Shown: positions 53,693-62,904, counted from the first letter of the stretch. The stretch is 64,000 nucleotides of DNA from JACCZX01 sp963801035 (GCA_963801035.1 CAWDDF010000007.1:682001-746000), one strand, 5' to 3'. Program-made: numbers and translations. The notes: generated from the letters alone by a model not told the origin.

Positions 53693-53965
53693 GTGAACAA
53701 GACCGAATTGATCGACCATATCGCGAAGCAAGCGGACATTTCAAAAGCAGCCGCAGGTCGGGCGCTTGAAGCGATAGTTGCCGGGATACGCGGTAGTTTG
53801 AAACGAGGCAACTCGGTGACACTAGTCGGGTTCGGTACATTTATTGTCAGTAAGCGCGCGGCACGCACAGGACGCAATCCACGCACCAATGAAGAGATCA
53901 GGATCAAGGCAGCGAAGGTCCCGAAGTTCCGCCCGGGCAAGGCACTGAAAGATTCGCTAAACTGA
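53693..53965 (+). CDS. hupB: DNA-binding protein HU (beta-like)
   Basis: 90 residues, the full HU length. MNKTELIDHIAKQADISKAAAGRALEAI and the beta-arm segment GFGTFIVSKRAARTGRNPRTNEEIRI are the dimer and DNA-bending parts; FRPGKALKD closes the fold. The start is GTG, with a G-rich stretch upstream. Follows lon as in E. coli and Burkholderia. Confidence 0.95.
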   Translation: MNKTELIDHIAKQADISKAAAGRALEAIVAGIRGSLKRGNSVTLVGFGTFIVSKRAARTGRNPRTNEEIRIKAAKVPKFRPGKALKDSLN

Positions 53966-54021
53966 CCGCTTCCGAAGTTGATAGCTGAGCGATCGCGGCC
54001 AGCGACAGTGGCTGCGTAGAA

Positions 54022-54097
54022 GGGTGCTTAGCTCAGTTGGTAGAGCGGCGCCCTTACAAGGCGTAGGTCGGGGGTTCGAGACCCTCAGCACCCACCA
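54022..54097 (+). tRNA. tRNA-Val (anticodon UAC)
   Basis: Acceptor GGGTGCT pairs with AGCACCC, with CCA encoded. D arm TAGCTCAGTTGGTAGAGC, anticodon loop CTTACAA, T arm CGGGGGTTCGAGACCCTC. Length 76. It is 56 bp after hupB. Confidence 0.96.
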
Positions 54098-54128
54098 AAC
54101 GTTGCTGCGACTACGGAAAATAGTTTTT

Positions 54129-54231
54129 GCAAAACGTAGCGAGCAGCCCCAAGGTTGCGTCGAGGAGCGGAAGCGTACTTGACGTACGCTGAGCACCGGA
54201 GGCGCAAGATTGGGGCGCGCAGTAGTTTTGC
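54129..54231. repeat. 103-bp imperfect palindrome between tRNA-Val and tRNA-Asp
   Basis: Outer ends GCAAAAC (54129-54135) and GTTTTGC (54225-54231), then CCCCAA/TTGGGG, TTGCG/CGCAA and an inner AGCGTAC (54172-54178) / GTACGCT (54184-54190) around a 5-base loop, are all in matching order, so nearly the whole spacer can fold. It is not a Rho-independent terminator (no T-run). It could be a processing signal in the tRNA precursor or a REP-like element. Confidence 0.65.
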
Positions 54232-54233
54232 AG

Positions 54234-54310
54234 GGAGTGGTAGTTCAGTCGGTTAGAATACCGGCCTGTCACGCCGGGGGTCGCGGGTTCGAGTCCCGTC
54301 CACTCCGCCA
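54234..54310 (+). tRNA. tRNA-Asp (anticodon GUC)
   Basis: Acceptor GGAGTGG pairs with CCACTCC, discriminator G, encoded CCA. D arm TAGTTCAGTCGGTTAGAATA, anticodon loop CTGTCAC, T arm CGCGGGTTCGAGTCCCG. Length 77. Followed by a terminator at 54319. Confidence 0.96.
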
Positions 54311-54318
54311 TACAACAG

Positions 54319-54347
54319 AAAAAGGCGAACGCAAGTTCGCCTTTTTT
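54319..54347 (+). terminator. Rho-independent terminator after tRNA-Asp
   Basis: The stem AAGGCGAAC / GTTCGCCTT with a GCAA tetraloop is followed by a run of six T. It ends the tRNA transcript 9 bases after the CCA of tRNA-Asp; ppiD then starts at 54376. Confidence 0.88.
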
Positions 54348-54375
54348 GCTTTGCACACCTTTAGGACCATTTGTC

Positions 54376-56346
54376 ATGTTTGAGTTCGTCCGCTCGCATC
54401 GCAGCTGGATGATGCTGTTCATCCTGGTGTTGATCCTGCCGTCGTTCGTTTTTTTCGGCATCCAGGGCTACAACAGCTACGTCGATACAGACGGCGCGCT
54501 GGCCACGGTCGACGGTGTACCCATCACGCAGCAGGAATACGACGCTGCGCTGCGTGACAGGATCGAGCGGCTGCGGCAGGGTTTGGGCGCGAATTTTGAT
54601 CCGAAGCTCCTCGAGACCCCGGAGGCACGCGCTGCGGTGCTCGATCAACTGGTGCTCGACCGCGCGCTTGCCAGTGAGGCGAGCAAATCAAACGTCGTAG
54701 TGACCGTCGATCGGCTGCGCGAGTTCATCGCCAATGTTCCTGCGTTTCAACAGGACGGCAAGTTCAGCTACGACCGCTACAAGGCATTTCTGGCGTCGCG
54801 CGGTCAGAGCGAGGCGGCGTTCGAGCAGAGTTTGCGCAACGACCTGCGCAAGCAGGCATTGGTTCAGGCCGTCGTAGAGTCGGCGATGATGCCGAAGCAG
54901 GTGCTCGATCGCATCGAGCGAGTCCTGCTCGAGCAGCGTGAAGTTCGTGAGCTCCGCTTCCCTGCCGAGCAGTTTGCGTCCAAGGCCTCTGTGACCGATG
55001 CACAAATCTCGGAGTACTACCAGGCAAACCGGACGCAATTCGAAGTTCCGGAGAACGTGCGCGTCGAGTACGTCGTGCTTTCGCCGGAAACGATCAGCGG
55101 CAATTTGACCGTTACAGAAGAAGCCGCGAAGAATTACTACGAGCAAAACAAGGCGCGCTACGGCACGGAAGAGCAGCGCCGAGCGAGCCATATTCTGATT
55201 ACCGCCGAGGGCTCCGACAAAGCTGCGGCGCGCAAGAAAGCCGAAGAAATTCTCGCCAAGGTCAAAGCGGCGCCGAATGATTTTGCGAAGCTCGCTCGCG
55301 AGAACTCAAAAGATCCAGGCTCCGCCGCGCAGGGCGGTGACCTCGGCTTCTTCGGCCGCGGAATGATGGTCAAGCCTTTCGAGGAAACTGTTTATCGGTT
55401 AAACAATGGCGAGATCAGCGACATCGTGGAGACCGATTTCGGCTTCCATATCATTCGTGTGACCGAAATCAAGCCTGCACAGGCCAAGCCGTTTGCCGAG
55501 GTACGTGCAGATATCGAGCGCGAGCTTAAGAATCAACAGGCGCAGAAGAATTTCACCGAAGCCGCGGATCAGTTCACCAACCTGGTTTACGAGCAGGCAG
55601 ACTCGCTGCAGCCGGCCGCGCAGAAATTGAACTTGAAAGTGCTGAGCGCCGACAACTTGACGCGGAGCGGCATGCCGCCACACCTCGGGCCGCGTCTGGT
55701 CGAGGCGATTTTTGCCGAGGACTCGTTGAAGAATCGGCGAAATACGCAGGCCATTGAAGTTGCGCCGAGTACATTGGTCTCTGCGCGCGTGCTTGAGCAT
55801 CGGCCCGCCACGGTGCAACCGCTGGAAAAGGTGACCGCCCAGATTCGCCAGTTGCTCGAACGTCGCGAATCGGTTCGGCTCGCGCGCGAGGCCGGCGAGC
55901 AGCGGCTTGCCGCCTTGCGCAAGGAGCCGAGCGATGCGGGCTTTTCGGCGCCGAAGGTTGTTTCCCGGCGTCAGCCGCACGATATGCCCGCCGATGCGCT
56001 AAACGAGGTGCTGCGGATTCCGGCGGACAAGCTGCCGCAGTTCATCGGCACGGAAGTCGGCACCGACTTTCGCAGTGGGAGCAACGCGGGTTATGTCATC
56101 GTCAAAGTTATTTCATCGAAGCCGGCCGAAGGGATTCCGCCAGCGCAGCGCGACGCGCAGGCGCGCGCTATTACTCAGCAGGCAGCCGCCGCTGCCGAAT
56201 TCACGTACGCAGAAGGCTTGAAAGCGCGGCATAACGTCAAGATTCTGCGCGCGGATCTGCAACGGAAAACCGACGAGAAGCCGAGTGCAAAGAGCGAAGC
56301 GTCCGACACAAAGGCGGTCGACGCAAAGTCAGGCAGCAACAAGTAG
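54376..56346 (+). CDS. ppiD: Periplasmic chaperone PpiD (SurA-like peptidyl-prolyl isomerase)
   Basis: 656 residues. A single N-terminal membrane anchor (about 12-30) and a SurA-N-like region with the DGVPITQQEYDAALRDR opening are followed by a parvulin domain (about 270-370: RRASHILITAEGS, AAQGGDLGFFGRGMMVKPFEE, ETDFGFHIIRVTE). PpiD acts on proteins emerging from the Sec translocon. Its position after hupB and tRNA genes is typical. The 3' end overlaps mnmH by 18 bp. Confidence 0.94.
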   Translation: MFEFVRSHRSWMMLFILVLILPSFVFFGIQGYNSYVDTDGALATVDGVPITQQEYDAALRDRIERLRQGLGANFDPKLLETPEARAAVLDQLVLDRALASEASKSNVVVTVDRLREFIANVPAFQQDGKFSYDRYKAFLASRGQSEAAFEQSLRNDLRKQALVQAVVESAMMPKQVLDRIERVLLEQREVRELRFPAEQFASKASVTDAQISEYYQANRTQFEVPENVRVEYVVLSPETISGNLTVTEEAAKNYYEQNKARYGTEEQRRASHILITAEGSDKAAARKKAEEILAKVKAAPNDFAKLARENSKDPGSAAQGGDLGFFGRGMMVKPFEETVYRLNNGEISDIVETDFGFHIIRVTEIKPAQAKPFAEVRADIERELKNQQAQKNFTEAADQFTNLVYEQADSLQPAAQKLNLKVLSADNLTRSGMPPHLGPRLVEAIFAEDSLKNRRNTQAIEVAPSTLVSARVLEHRPATVQPLEKVTAQIRQLLERRESVRLAREAGEQRLAALRKEPSDAGFSAPKVVSRRQPHDMPADALNEVLRIPADKLPQFIGTEVGTDFRSGSNAGYVIVKVISSKPAEGIPPAQRDAQARAITQQAAAAAEFTYAEGLKARHNVKILRADLQRKTDEKPSAKSEASDTKAVDAKSGSNK

Positions 56347-57432
56347 GTCGGAGCTTCGGCTCGCGAGCATGCGCGCAGCGGCGCGATAATCCTCGGTTGC
56401 GTCAGTGTCGATGCGCACGACATTGGCATTTGCGGCGCGGGAGAAATTGCGATCGATTGATTTGAGGTACGCAGGATCGTAATGTTCGACCAGCAGTTGC
56501 TCGACCACGCCGTCCCAGTCGTCGTCGCGCGCCATCGCTTTCCATCGTGCGATCTTCACGTGTCCGTGTAGCGGCGACAGACAGTCAAGCTGCGCATCGA
56601 GTCCATCAAGGTCGCGCTCGAAATGCTCGTACTCATCACGCAACAAGCGAATCCGAGCTTGCAGCGGAACCTCCAGCCGCACGCAGTCTGAAGCGCGCAT
56701 CAGCCTCAACAGGCCGTCGGGAATTCGCAGCTCCCCAATTTTGCGGCTTTCGGACTCGACATACACGATTCGGGTCGGATCGAATGAGCGCAGTGCGGAC
56801 CAGATGCGCGTTTCGAACATTTTCTGAGATGGCTGTGGCCGTGCGGGCAGGCCACCGAGCACCGAGCCGCGATGATCGGCAAGAGCTTCGAGGTCCAGCA
56901 CCTGCTCACCCAGCGCACTGAGCTGCTGCAGCAGACGGCTTTTGCCGCTGCCCGTTGTTCCGCAAATGACACGCAGTGACAAACGCGTGGGCAGAGTGGC
57001 CAGGTCAGCCAGTATGGCTCTCCGATAGGCGCGATAGCCGCCTTGAAGCTGGCGCGCTTGCCAGCCGACACATCGCAGAATGTGCGTCATCGCACCGCTC
57101 CGGTTGCCACCCCGCCAGCAATAAACAAGAGGTCGCCAAGACTTCGGCATCGAATGAAACAGCGTTTCGAGATGCATTGCGATGTTTCGCGAGACGTACG
57201 CAGCGCCTCGCCGGCGTGCCTCGAATGAGGACTGCTGGCGATCCATTGTTCCCACTTCGACGCGCTCGGTATTCGTGAGCACTGGGCAGCTGATCGCGCC
57301 GGGTAGGTGATCGAGCGCGAATTCAGCTTCGGTGCGAACGTCAATCAGCGAATCGAACTGCGACAGTCGCGCCAACGAATCCGACGCCGAGATCACGCTG
57401 CGATCGAACGTGTTCCATGCGCCAGCAGTCAT
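56329..57432 (-). CDS. mnmH: tRNA 2-selenouridine synthase MnmH (SelU)
   Basis: 367 residues. The rhodanese domain opens with IDVRTEAEFALDHLPGA and its active Cys105 is in VYCWRGGNRSGAM; a P-loop GTTGSGKS is at 158-165. The enzyme geranylates and then selenates 2-thiouridine at the tRNA wobble base. The ATG overlaps the esterase stop by ATGA. No selD is visible in the window. Confidence 0.92.
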   Translation of the reverse strand: MTAGAWNTFDRSVISASDSLARLSQFDSLIDVRTEAEFALDHLPGAISCPVLTNTERVEVGTMDRQQSSFEARRRGAAYVSRNIAMHLETLFHSMPKSWRPLVYCWRGGNRSGAMTHILRCVGWQARQLQGGYRAYRRAILADLATLPTRLSLRVICGTTGSGKSRLLQQLSALGEQVLDLEALADHRGSVLGGLPARPQPSQKMFETRIWSALRSFDPTRIVYVESESRKIGELRIPDGLLRLMRASDCVRLEVPLQARIRLLRDEYEHFERDLDGLDAQLDCLSPLHGHVKIARWKAMARDDDWDGVVEQLLVEHYDPAYLKSIDRNFSRAANANVVRIDTDATEDYRAAARMLASRSSDLLVAA

Positions 57433-58148
57433 TGCCCCGCCTTCACTGCTTTTGCGGAGGCTTTCGTTGACCCGCGCGCCACGATCATCGGTTCAAGCAC
57501 GGGCCAAACCGTTTGCAGAATTCTGGTCTGGGCCTGTGCGCTCGGATGAATTCGGTCGGCTTGAAAAAAATCCGCCGAATCTGAAAAGCCCTCGAGCAGA
57601 AACGGAACGAGGGTTGTGTTGTGTTGCTTGGAGACGTTTTCGAACGCGCCGTAAAAGCGCTCGGTGTATTCGCGTCCGTAGTTGGGCGGGATCCGAATGC
57701 CTGCCACGAGGACGCGCGCACCCCCTGCCTGGCTTGCGCGAACCATCGCCGACAGGTTGTCCTGCATTCTGGCGATCGGTAGTCCACGCAGCCCATCGTT
57801 GCCTCCGAGTTCGATGACGACAATCGATGGTCGATGCTGTTTCAACAACGCGGGCAGTCGCGAGCGTCCGCCGCTGGTGGTCTCACCGCTGATGCTAGCG
57901 TTGACAACCGTATAATTCGATCCGTTTTGCTGCAATCTGTTTGCCAGCAGCTGTACCCATCCCTGACCACGCTGTAATCCATATTCTGCCGAGAGGCTGT
58001 CGCCGAGCACGAGGATCACTGGCCGCTCATTGCTGCCGGTCTTGTTCGTAGTTGAACTTACCGCGCCGAGAGCCGGCGCACTTAATGTGACGGCACTCAC
58101 TGCGTATGCCAATGAACCAATGGAACGAATCAGGAAAGTTCTGCGCAC
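57429..58148 (-). CDS. tesA: GDSL esterase/lysophospholipase (TesA/arylesterase type), exported
   Basis: 239 residues with a signal peptide (about 1-28). GDSL block LVLGDSLSAEYG with nucleophile S51, then IELGGNDGLRG and DRIHPSAQAQ with the Asp-His pair; this is the TesA family (thioesterase I/arylesterase/lysophospholipase L1). A GTG start at 58148 lies only 3 bp from the divergent ybbA start, so the promoters must overlap coding sequence. Confidence 0.9.
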   Translation of the reverse strand: MRRTFLIRSIGSLAYAVSAVTLSAPALGAVSSTTNKTGSNERPVILVLGDSLSAEYGLQRGQGWVQLLANRLQQNGSNYTVVNASISGETTSGGRSRLPALLKQHRPSIVVIELGGNDGLRGLPIARMQDNLSAMVRASQAGGARVLVAGIRIPPNYGREYTERFYGAFENVSKQHNTTLVPFLLEGFSDSADFFQADRIHPSAQAQTRILQTVWPVLEPMIVARGSTKASAKAVKAGQ

Positions 58149-58151
58149 AGT

Positions 58152-58874
58152 ATGAGTGAAGGCAAAGAAGTCGCGGTCGAGGCGCGCAATCTAAGCAAGA
58201 TCGTGCAGGATGCGACGGGCAGCTTGACCATCTTGGATGATATCAATCTGAACATTGCGACCGGTGAAACGGTCGCAATCGTCGGCGCGTCGGGATCGGG
58301 AAAGTCCACGTTGCTCGGACTCTTGGCGGGTCTCGATGTTCCCACTTCCGGCATGGTGCGCATGCTCGGCCGGGATCTGTTTGCACTTGACGAGGACGGG
58401 CGAGCCGCTTTGCGTGCAGAGTCGCTTGGATTCGTTTTCCAGTCGTTTCAGTTGTTGCCGCATTTGAATGCCCTGGAAAACGTTTTACTACCGCTGGAGT
58501 TGACCGGACGCACTCCTGACGACACTTCCCCGGTGGACGCCGCGCGCAATTTGTTGCAGAGAGTGGGATTGGGTGAGCGGCTGTCGCACTATCCAAAGTA
58601 CTTGTCAGGCGGAGAGCAGCAAAGGGTGGCGCTCGCACGCGCCTTTGTGCTGCGACCGCCGTTGCTGCTGGCCGACGAACCGACCGGAAGCCTGGATGCG
58701 CGAACCGGTGAGGCGGTGATCGATTTGATGTTTCAGCTTAATCGCGAGCGCGGCTCGACGCTGCTATTGGTAACACATGATCCTGATATCGCGCGGCGGT
58801 GCGGCCGGCAGATCGAGTTACATGCCGGTCGCGTCATTGCCGGTGGAACTGAAGTGTCAACGCTACTGACGTAG
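58152..58874 (+). CDS. ybbA: ABC transporter ATPase, YbbA/LolD family
   Basis: 240 residues with Walker A GASGSGKST (45-53), LSGGEQQRVALARAF signature and LLLADEPTGSLD, typical of the MacB/LolD/YbbA subgroup that works with FtsX-like permeases. In E. coli ybbA is divergent from tesA, as here. No permease follows: the next gene is on the other strand 5 bp later, so its partner must be elsewhere. Confidence 0.88.
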   Translation: MSEGKEVAVEARNLSKIVQDATGSLTILDDINLNIATGETVAIVGASGSGKSTLLGLLAGLDVPTSGMVRMLGRDLFALDEDGRAALRAESLGFVFQSFQLLPHLNALENVLLPLELTGRTPDDTSPVDAARNLLQRVGLGERLSHYPKYLSGGEQQRVALARAFVLRPPLLLADEPTGSLDARTGEAVIDLMFQLNRERGSTLLLVTHDPDIARRCGRQIELHAGRVIAGGTEVSTLLT

Positions 58875-58879
58875 GCAGA

Positions 58880-60337
58880 CTACTGACCCAGCTGTGTAGA
58901 GCGTCGGCGTGCCAATTCATCAGCTACTCGACGGGCGATGTCACCGGCGACCAAACCGACGTCGCGACCTTCGCCCGCGCGTCCGTGTAACCACGTTGCC
59001 GCAAGCGTTGCCTGCCATGGGTCGAAATGCTGCGCGAGCAGGCCGCCCAATAAACCGGCCAACACATCGCCTGTGCCCGGTGTTGCAAGGGCAGGGCCGC
59101 CAGTGGGATTGATCGCACAGCGTCCATTGACATTAACTGCGACGCTGCCGGCACCCTTCAGGACGATGATGCTGCGATAACGCGTTGCCAGCTCACGGGC
59201 GCGTGTGATGCGATCGAACTGAATGTCATCAGCCGCAACCTGCAGCAGGCGCGCGGCCTCCAACGGATGTGGCGTCAGCACCGTGGTCGCATTGCGGCCG
59301 GCGAGGCACTCGCTGAGCGCTGGACCTTGTGACAACAAGTTAAGCGCATCCGCGTCGATGATCAGCGATGCGTCGCTATCCAGCGCCCACTGCAGTGCGC
59401 GCCGCGCTGCGTCGTTTTGTCCAAGTCCGCAACCAATGACAATCGAATGCGGGTTTTCGATCGACGCATAGGGCCGAAACATCAGCTCAGGCTGACCTGG
59501 ATCGACGCGAAATTCGGGCGCGCCAATACAGTCGGCGTATACGCGACCGGCACCAATAGTCAGTGCTGCGCGCGCCGCCAGCAGCGCGGCTCCTACCATT
59601 CCGACGGCGCCACCGATGATCAGTGCGTTGCCGTAGCTGCCCTTGTGCGTGTTGTGCCGGCGCGGTATCAGTATCTGCGGAAAATCCGAAGGGTCGGTCA
59701 ACATCGTGCGTGTCGAAGCGGGTTCGACCCCGAGTCGGTCCACTGTGACCGTACCGGCAGCGTCTACGCCATCGCCTGTGTGCAGGCCGGGCTTGTCGGC
59801 GATGAAGGTAATGGTCTGCGATGCGTACACACCCTTAACTCCGCCGAGCCAGCAACCGCGATCTGCCTCGAGTCCGCTGGGAACATCAATAGCTACTACG
59901 TGAGTATGTTGTGCGTTGATCCACTCTGCGGCCGCGAGCAGCGCGCCTTGCAATGGTCGCGTTTGTCCGATGCCGAGAATGGCATCCACGATTACATCAA
60001 AAGGTTGCGCCGGCAGCTCGGCGCGCGTCGTACCGCCGCACGACTGCCAGTGAGCGAGCGCATTGCGAGCGTCGTCGGAGACAGGCTTGGCCAATTGAAC
60101 GCATGTCACGCGATGGCCGGCATCCCGCAGCTCAATCGCTGCCGCATAGCCGTCGCCACCGTTATTGCCAGGGCCGGCAACGATGCATATGGTCAGCGAT
60201 TGATCCGGCTGCGAGTTCGCGACACACGCAGCGACCGCAGCACCGGCGCGCGCCATCAGCGTTCCGGCGGGAAGACTCGATTGCGCCGCTCGCTCGACCG
60301 CGCGTATTTCGGTAATGCTGAGCAGCGGCGTACCCAT
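58880..60337 (-). CDS. nnr: Bifunctional NAD(P)HX epimerase / ADP-dependent dehydratase
   Basis: About 485 residues, the NnrE-NnrD (YjeF) fusion. The epimerase domain (about 1-210) has GPGNNGGDGYAAA and VVAIDVPSGLEADRG; the dehydratase domain (about 220-485) has the ribokinase-like GALIIGG, IIDADALNLL, ATVLTPHPLEAARL and GTGDVLAGLLGGLLAQ. It repairs hydrated NAD(P)H. The ATG at 60337 is chosen; it starts next to the dadA stop. Confidence 0.93.
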   Translation of the reverse strand: MGTPLLSITEIRAVERAAQSSLPAGTLMARAGAAVAACVANSQPDQSLTICIVAGPGNNGGDGYAAAIELRDAGHRVTCVQLAKPVSDDARNALAHWQSCGGTTRAELPAQPFDVIVDAILGIGQTRPLQGALLAAAEWINAQHTHVVAIDVPSGLEADRGCWLGGVKGVYASQTITFIADKPGLHTGDGVDAAGTVTVDRLGVEPASTRTMLTDPSDFPQILIPRRHNTHKGSYGNALIIGGAVGMVGAALLAARAALTIGAGRVYADCIGAPEFRVDPGQPELMFRPYASIENPHSIVIGCGLGQNDAARRALQWALDSDASLIIDADALNLLSQGPALSECLAGRNATTVLTPHPLEAARLLQVAADDIQFDRITRARELATRYRSIIVLKGAGSVAVNVNGRCAINPTGGPALATPGTGDVLAGLLGGLLAQHFDPWQATLAATWLHGRAGEGRDVGLVAGDIARRVADELARRRSTQLGQ

Positions 60338-60339
60338 CA

Positions 60340-61593
60340 CTAATGTCGCGCGTAGCGGTCGAGTGTTAGCCCGTCAAGATCGATCTGCGGTTTTCTTTGT
60401 GCAATCACGTCAGCCAGCACGCGCGCCGAACCGCACGACATCACCCAGCCGGTTGAGCCATGCCCGGTGTTCACATACAGATTCGAAATCGATGTGCTGC
60501 CCAGCACCGGAGGACCATCAGGAAGCATCGGGCGTGCGCCGATCCAGAAGCGCGCTTTCTGGTACGAAGCCGCGTACGGAAACCAGTCCTGTGCCACTTT
60601 GAGCAGCGTACGCAAGGCACTGTCGCGCAGTTGCATTCCGCGCGTCCCCAGCTCGGCCGTGCCGGCGATCCTGAGCCATTTGCCCATCCGGGTAATCGCG
60701 ACCTTGTACGTTTCATCCATCACGCTGACATATGGTGCGTGTTCAAATGCAGTGATCGCTGCAGTGGCCGAATAACCCTTGACTGGCTGCATCGGCAAGC
60801 GAATTCCAAGCGGTCGCAACAATGCGCGGCTGTCGATTCCACCGGCGACGACGAACGCGTCAGCCTGAACGTTTCCTGTTTCGGTTCGCAAGGCCGTGAT
60901 TCGTTGCTGTTCCACCAGCAGGCTTTGGGCGACGACACCGAATCGGAATTCGACACCGTCGCGGATCGCAATGTCCTTTAACTGTTGGGCAAAGTAGGCG
61001 CAATTGCCGGTTTCATCGTTCGGCAAATGCAGCGCGCCGGCGAGGTGGGTCGGCGCATGCAACGAGGGTTCGAGTGCGCGCGCTTCATCGCTGCTGAGAA
61101 GACGGTGTGCGACACCGAGCTCGGTCAACATCTTGCGCGTCACCGCAGACCGATCGACCTCCACGTCCGTACGAAAAAGCTGCAGGTACCCGATCGTCTG
61201 CTCGTAATCCAGCTGATGCAGCGCGCGCAGAGCACGCAGCTCCGATTGACTGTAAAACGCAAGCCGCTGCATGCGTGCCTTGTTGCGCGTGAACCGCTCG
61301 AGACGGCATTCACCCAGCCAACGGACGATCCAGCTCCATAACGCGGGATCAAGCGAAGGACGAAAGACGATCGGAGCTTCAGCCTTGAACAGGTAGGCCA
61401 GCACCTTGGCCGGCATACCCGGTTGCGACCAGGGCGCGACATAGGAAGGCGCCATCACGCCGGCATTGGCAAAGCTGGTTTCCTGCGCCACGCCCGAGCG
61501 CCGCTCGATCACCGTGACATCGTGGCCGTCGCGCCGTAAAAAGTATGCAGTAGTTACCCCGATGATTCCAGCGCCGATCACGACGATGCGCAT
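60340..61593 (-). CDS. dadA: D-amino acid dehydrogenase small subunit DadA
   Basis: 417 residues of the DAO family: VIGAGIIGVTTAYFLRRDGHDVTVIERR dinucleotide fold, PMQPVKGYSATAAI, and the C-terminal GHGSTGWVMSCGSARVLADVIAQRKPQIDLDGL tail of DadA. Oxidises D-amino acids at the membrane. The ATG shares a base with the TRAP permease stop (TAATG), so the gene is translationally linked to the transporter. Confidence 0.92.
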   Translation of the reverse strand: MRIVVIGAGIIGVTTAYFLRRDGHDVTVIERRSGVAQETSFANAGVMAPSYVAPWSQPGMPAKVLAYLFKAEAPIVFRPSLDPALWSWIVRWLGECRLERFTRNKARMQRLAFYSQSELRALRALHQLDYEQTIGYLQLFRTDVEVDRSAVTRKMLTELGVAHRLLSSDEARALEPSLHAPTHLAGALHLPNDETGNCAYFAQQLKDIAIRDGVEFRFGVVAQSLLVEQQRITALRTETGNVQADAFVVAGGIDSRALLRPLGIRLPMQPVKGYSATAAITAFEHAPYVSVMDETYKVAITRMGKWLRIAGTAELGTRGMQLRDSALRTLLKVAQDWFPYAASYQKARFWIGARPMLPDGPPVLGSTSISNLYVNTGHGSTGWVMSCGSARVLADVIAQRKPQIDLDGLTLDRYARH

Positions 61594-62904
61594 TACAGCT
61601 GCGCGCCCATTACCAGATCGGGAAGCCAGGTTGCAATGGATGGGAAGATCGTGATCAATCCGATCGCTACCAGCAGCATCGCAAAAAATGGAAGTGATGC
61701 GCGTGCGATCGTGTTGCTGTCTTTGCCAGTCATGTTCTGCAGGACAAACAGGTTAAACCCAACAGGCGGAGTGACCTCGGCAATTTCTACCAGCAGCACG
61801 ATGAACACGCCAAACCACACCAGGTCGAAGCCGGCCATCTGAATCATCGGTAACACGACAGCGGCGGTCAAAACAATCATCGAGATGCCGTCAAGCGCAG
61901 CGCCTAGAACCACGTAGAACACTGCCAGAATGGCAATCAACGCGTAGCGATTGAGTCCAAGCGAGCCGACCCATTCGGCGAGCTCGCGCGGAATTCCAGT
62001 GAATGCCATTGCCTTGCTCAAGAACGAGGCGCCGGCCAGGATGAACATGATCATGCACGACACGCGCGTTGCACCGACAAGGCTTTCTGCAAAGTTCTCC
62101 CGGGTAAGCGAGCCACCCCACCACGCGATGATCAACGAGCCAAGAACGCCGTATGCCGCGCACTCTGTCGCAGTTGCGAGTCCCGCGAGCAGTACATAAA
62201 GAATGAAAATGATCAGCAATGCACACGGAATGAGTTCGCGCGAACGGCGCACTTTTTCGATAAAAGGGCACGCGCTCAATGTCGGCTGGAGTACGTTCCG
62301 GGTTCAGCAAAGCCCAGACGACGATGTAGCCGGAGAAAAGTGCCATCAGCAACACGCCCGGCATGATGCCGGCCAGAAATACGCGAATGATTGACGCGTC
62401 GGCCGCCACCGCATACACGACCATCGTAATAGACGGCGGGATGAGAATCCCTAACGTGCCCGCAGTCGCGAGCGACCCGAGCGCAATTTGTTCGTCGTAT
62501 CCCCGTCGTCTTAACTCGGGTAAAGCGACTTTAGCGATCGTTGCGCATGTGGCTGCTGATGAACCGGACACCGATCCGAAAATGCCGCAGCCAAGAATGT
62601 TGACGTGCATTAAACGACCGGGGATACGTTGCAGCCAGGGCGCAAGTCCCTCGAACATCTGCTCGGACAAACGTGTTCGGAATAGGATTTCGCCCATCCA
62701 GATAAATAGCGGCAGCGCGGCTAGTTCCCATGAAGCGTTGGTTCCCCAAAATGCGGTGAACAGACTCCGGCCCGGAGATGTGTCGGTAAAACCCGCGAGC
62801 CCGATCCAGCCGACGAGGCCAAGCGACATGCCGATCCACACACCGGCGCAAAGCACGACGCCGAGCAGCCCAAGCAAGACTGCGCCGACGACAACAGCGC
62901 TCAT
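61593..62904 (-). pseudogene. dctM: TRAP transporter large permease DctM-type, interrupted by a one-base frameshift
   Basis: About 436 residues when joined. The first part (62904 to about 62268) has family motifs PLFIWMGEILFRT, FGSVSGSSAATCATIAKVALPELRRRGYD and AGTLGILIPPSI. After ERVP the frame breaks in a run of C and T (coding strand, 62262-62268). Removing one base gives FIEKVRRSRELIP and the remaining six or so helices with VEIAEVTPPVGFNLFVLQ, ending at 61593. It shows one extra base, like rimO and ispD. Confidence 0.85.

Noticed and set aside
54111..54461. A minus-strand frame reading through tRNA-Asp with a WTGLEPATPGVTGRYSN peptide
   Set aside because: This is the classic false protein made by translating the antisense of a tRNA gene; similar false frames cover tRNA-Val (53957-54196) and tRNA-Leu (47409-47876).
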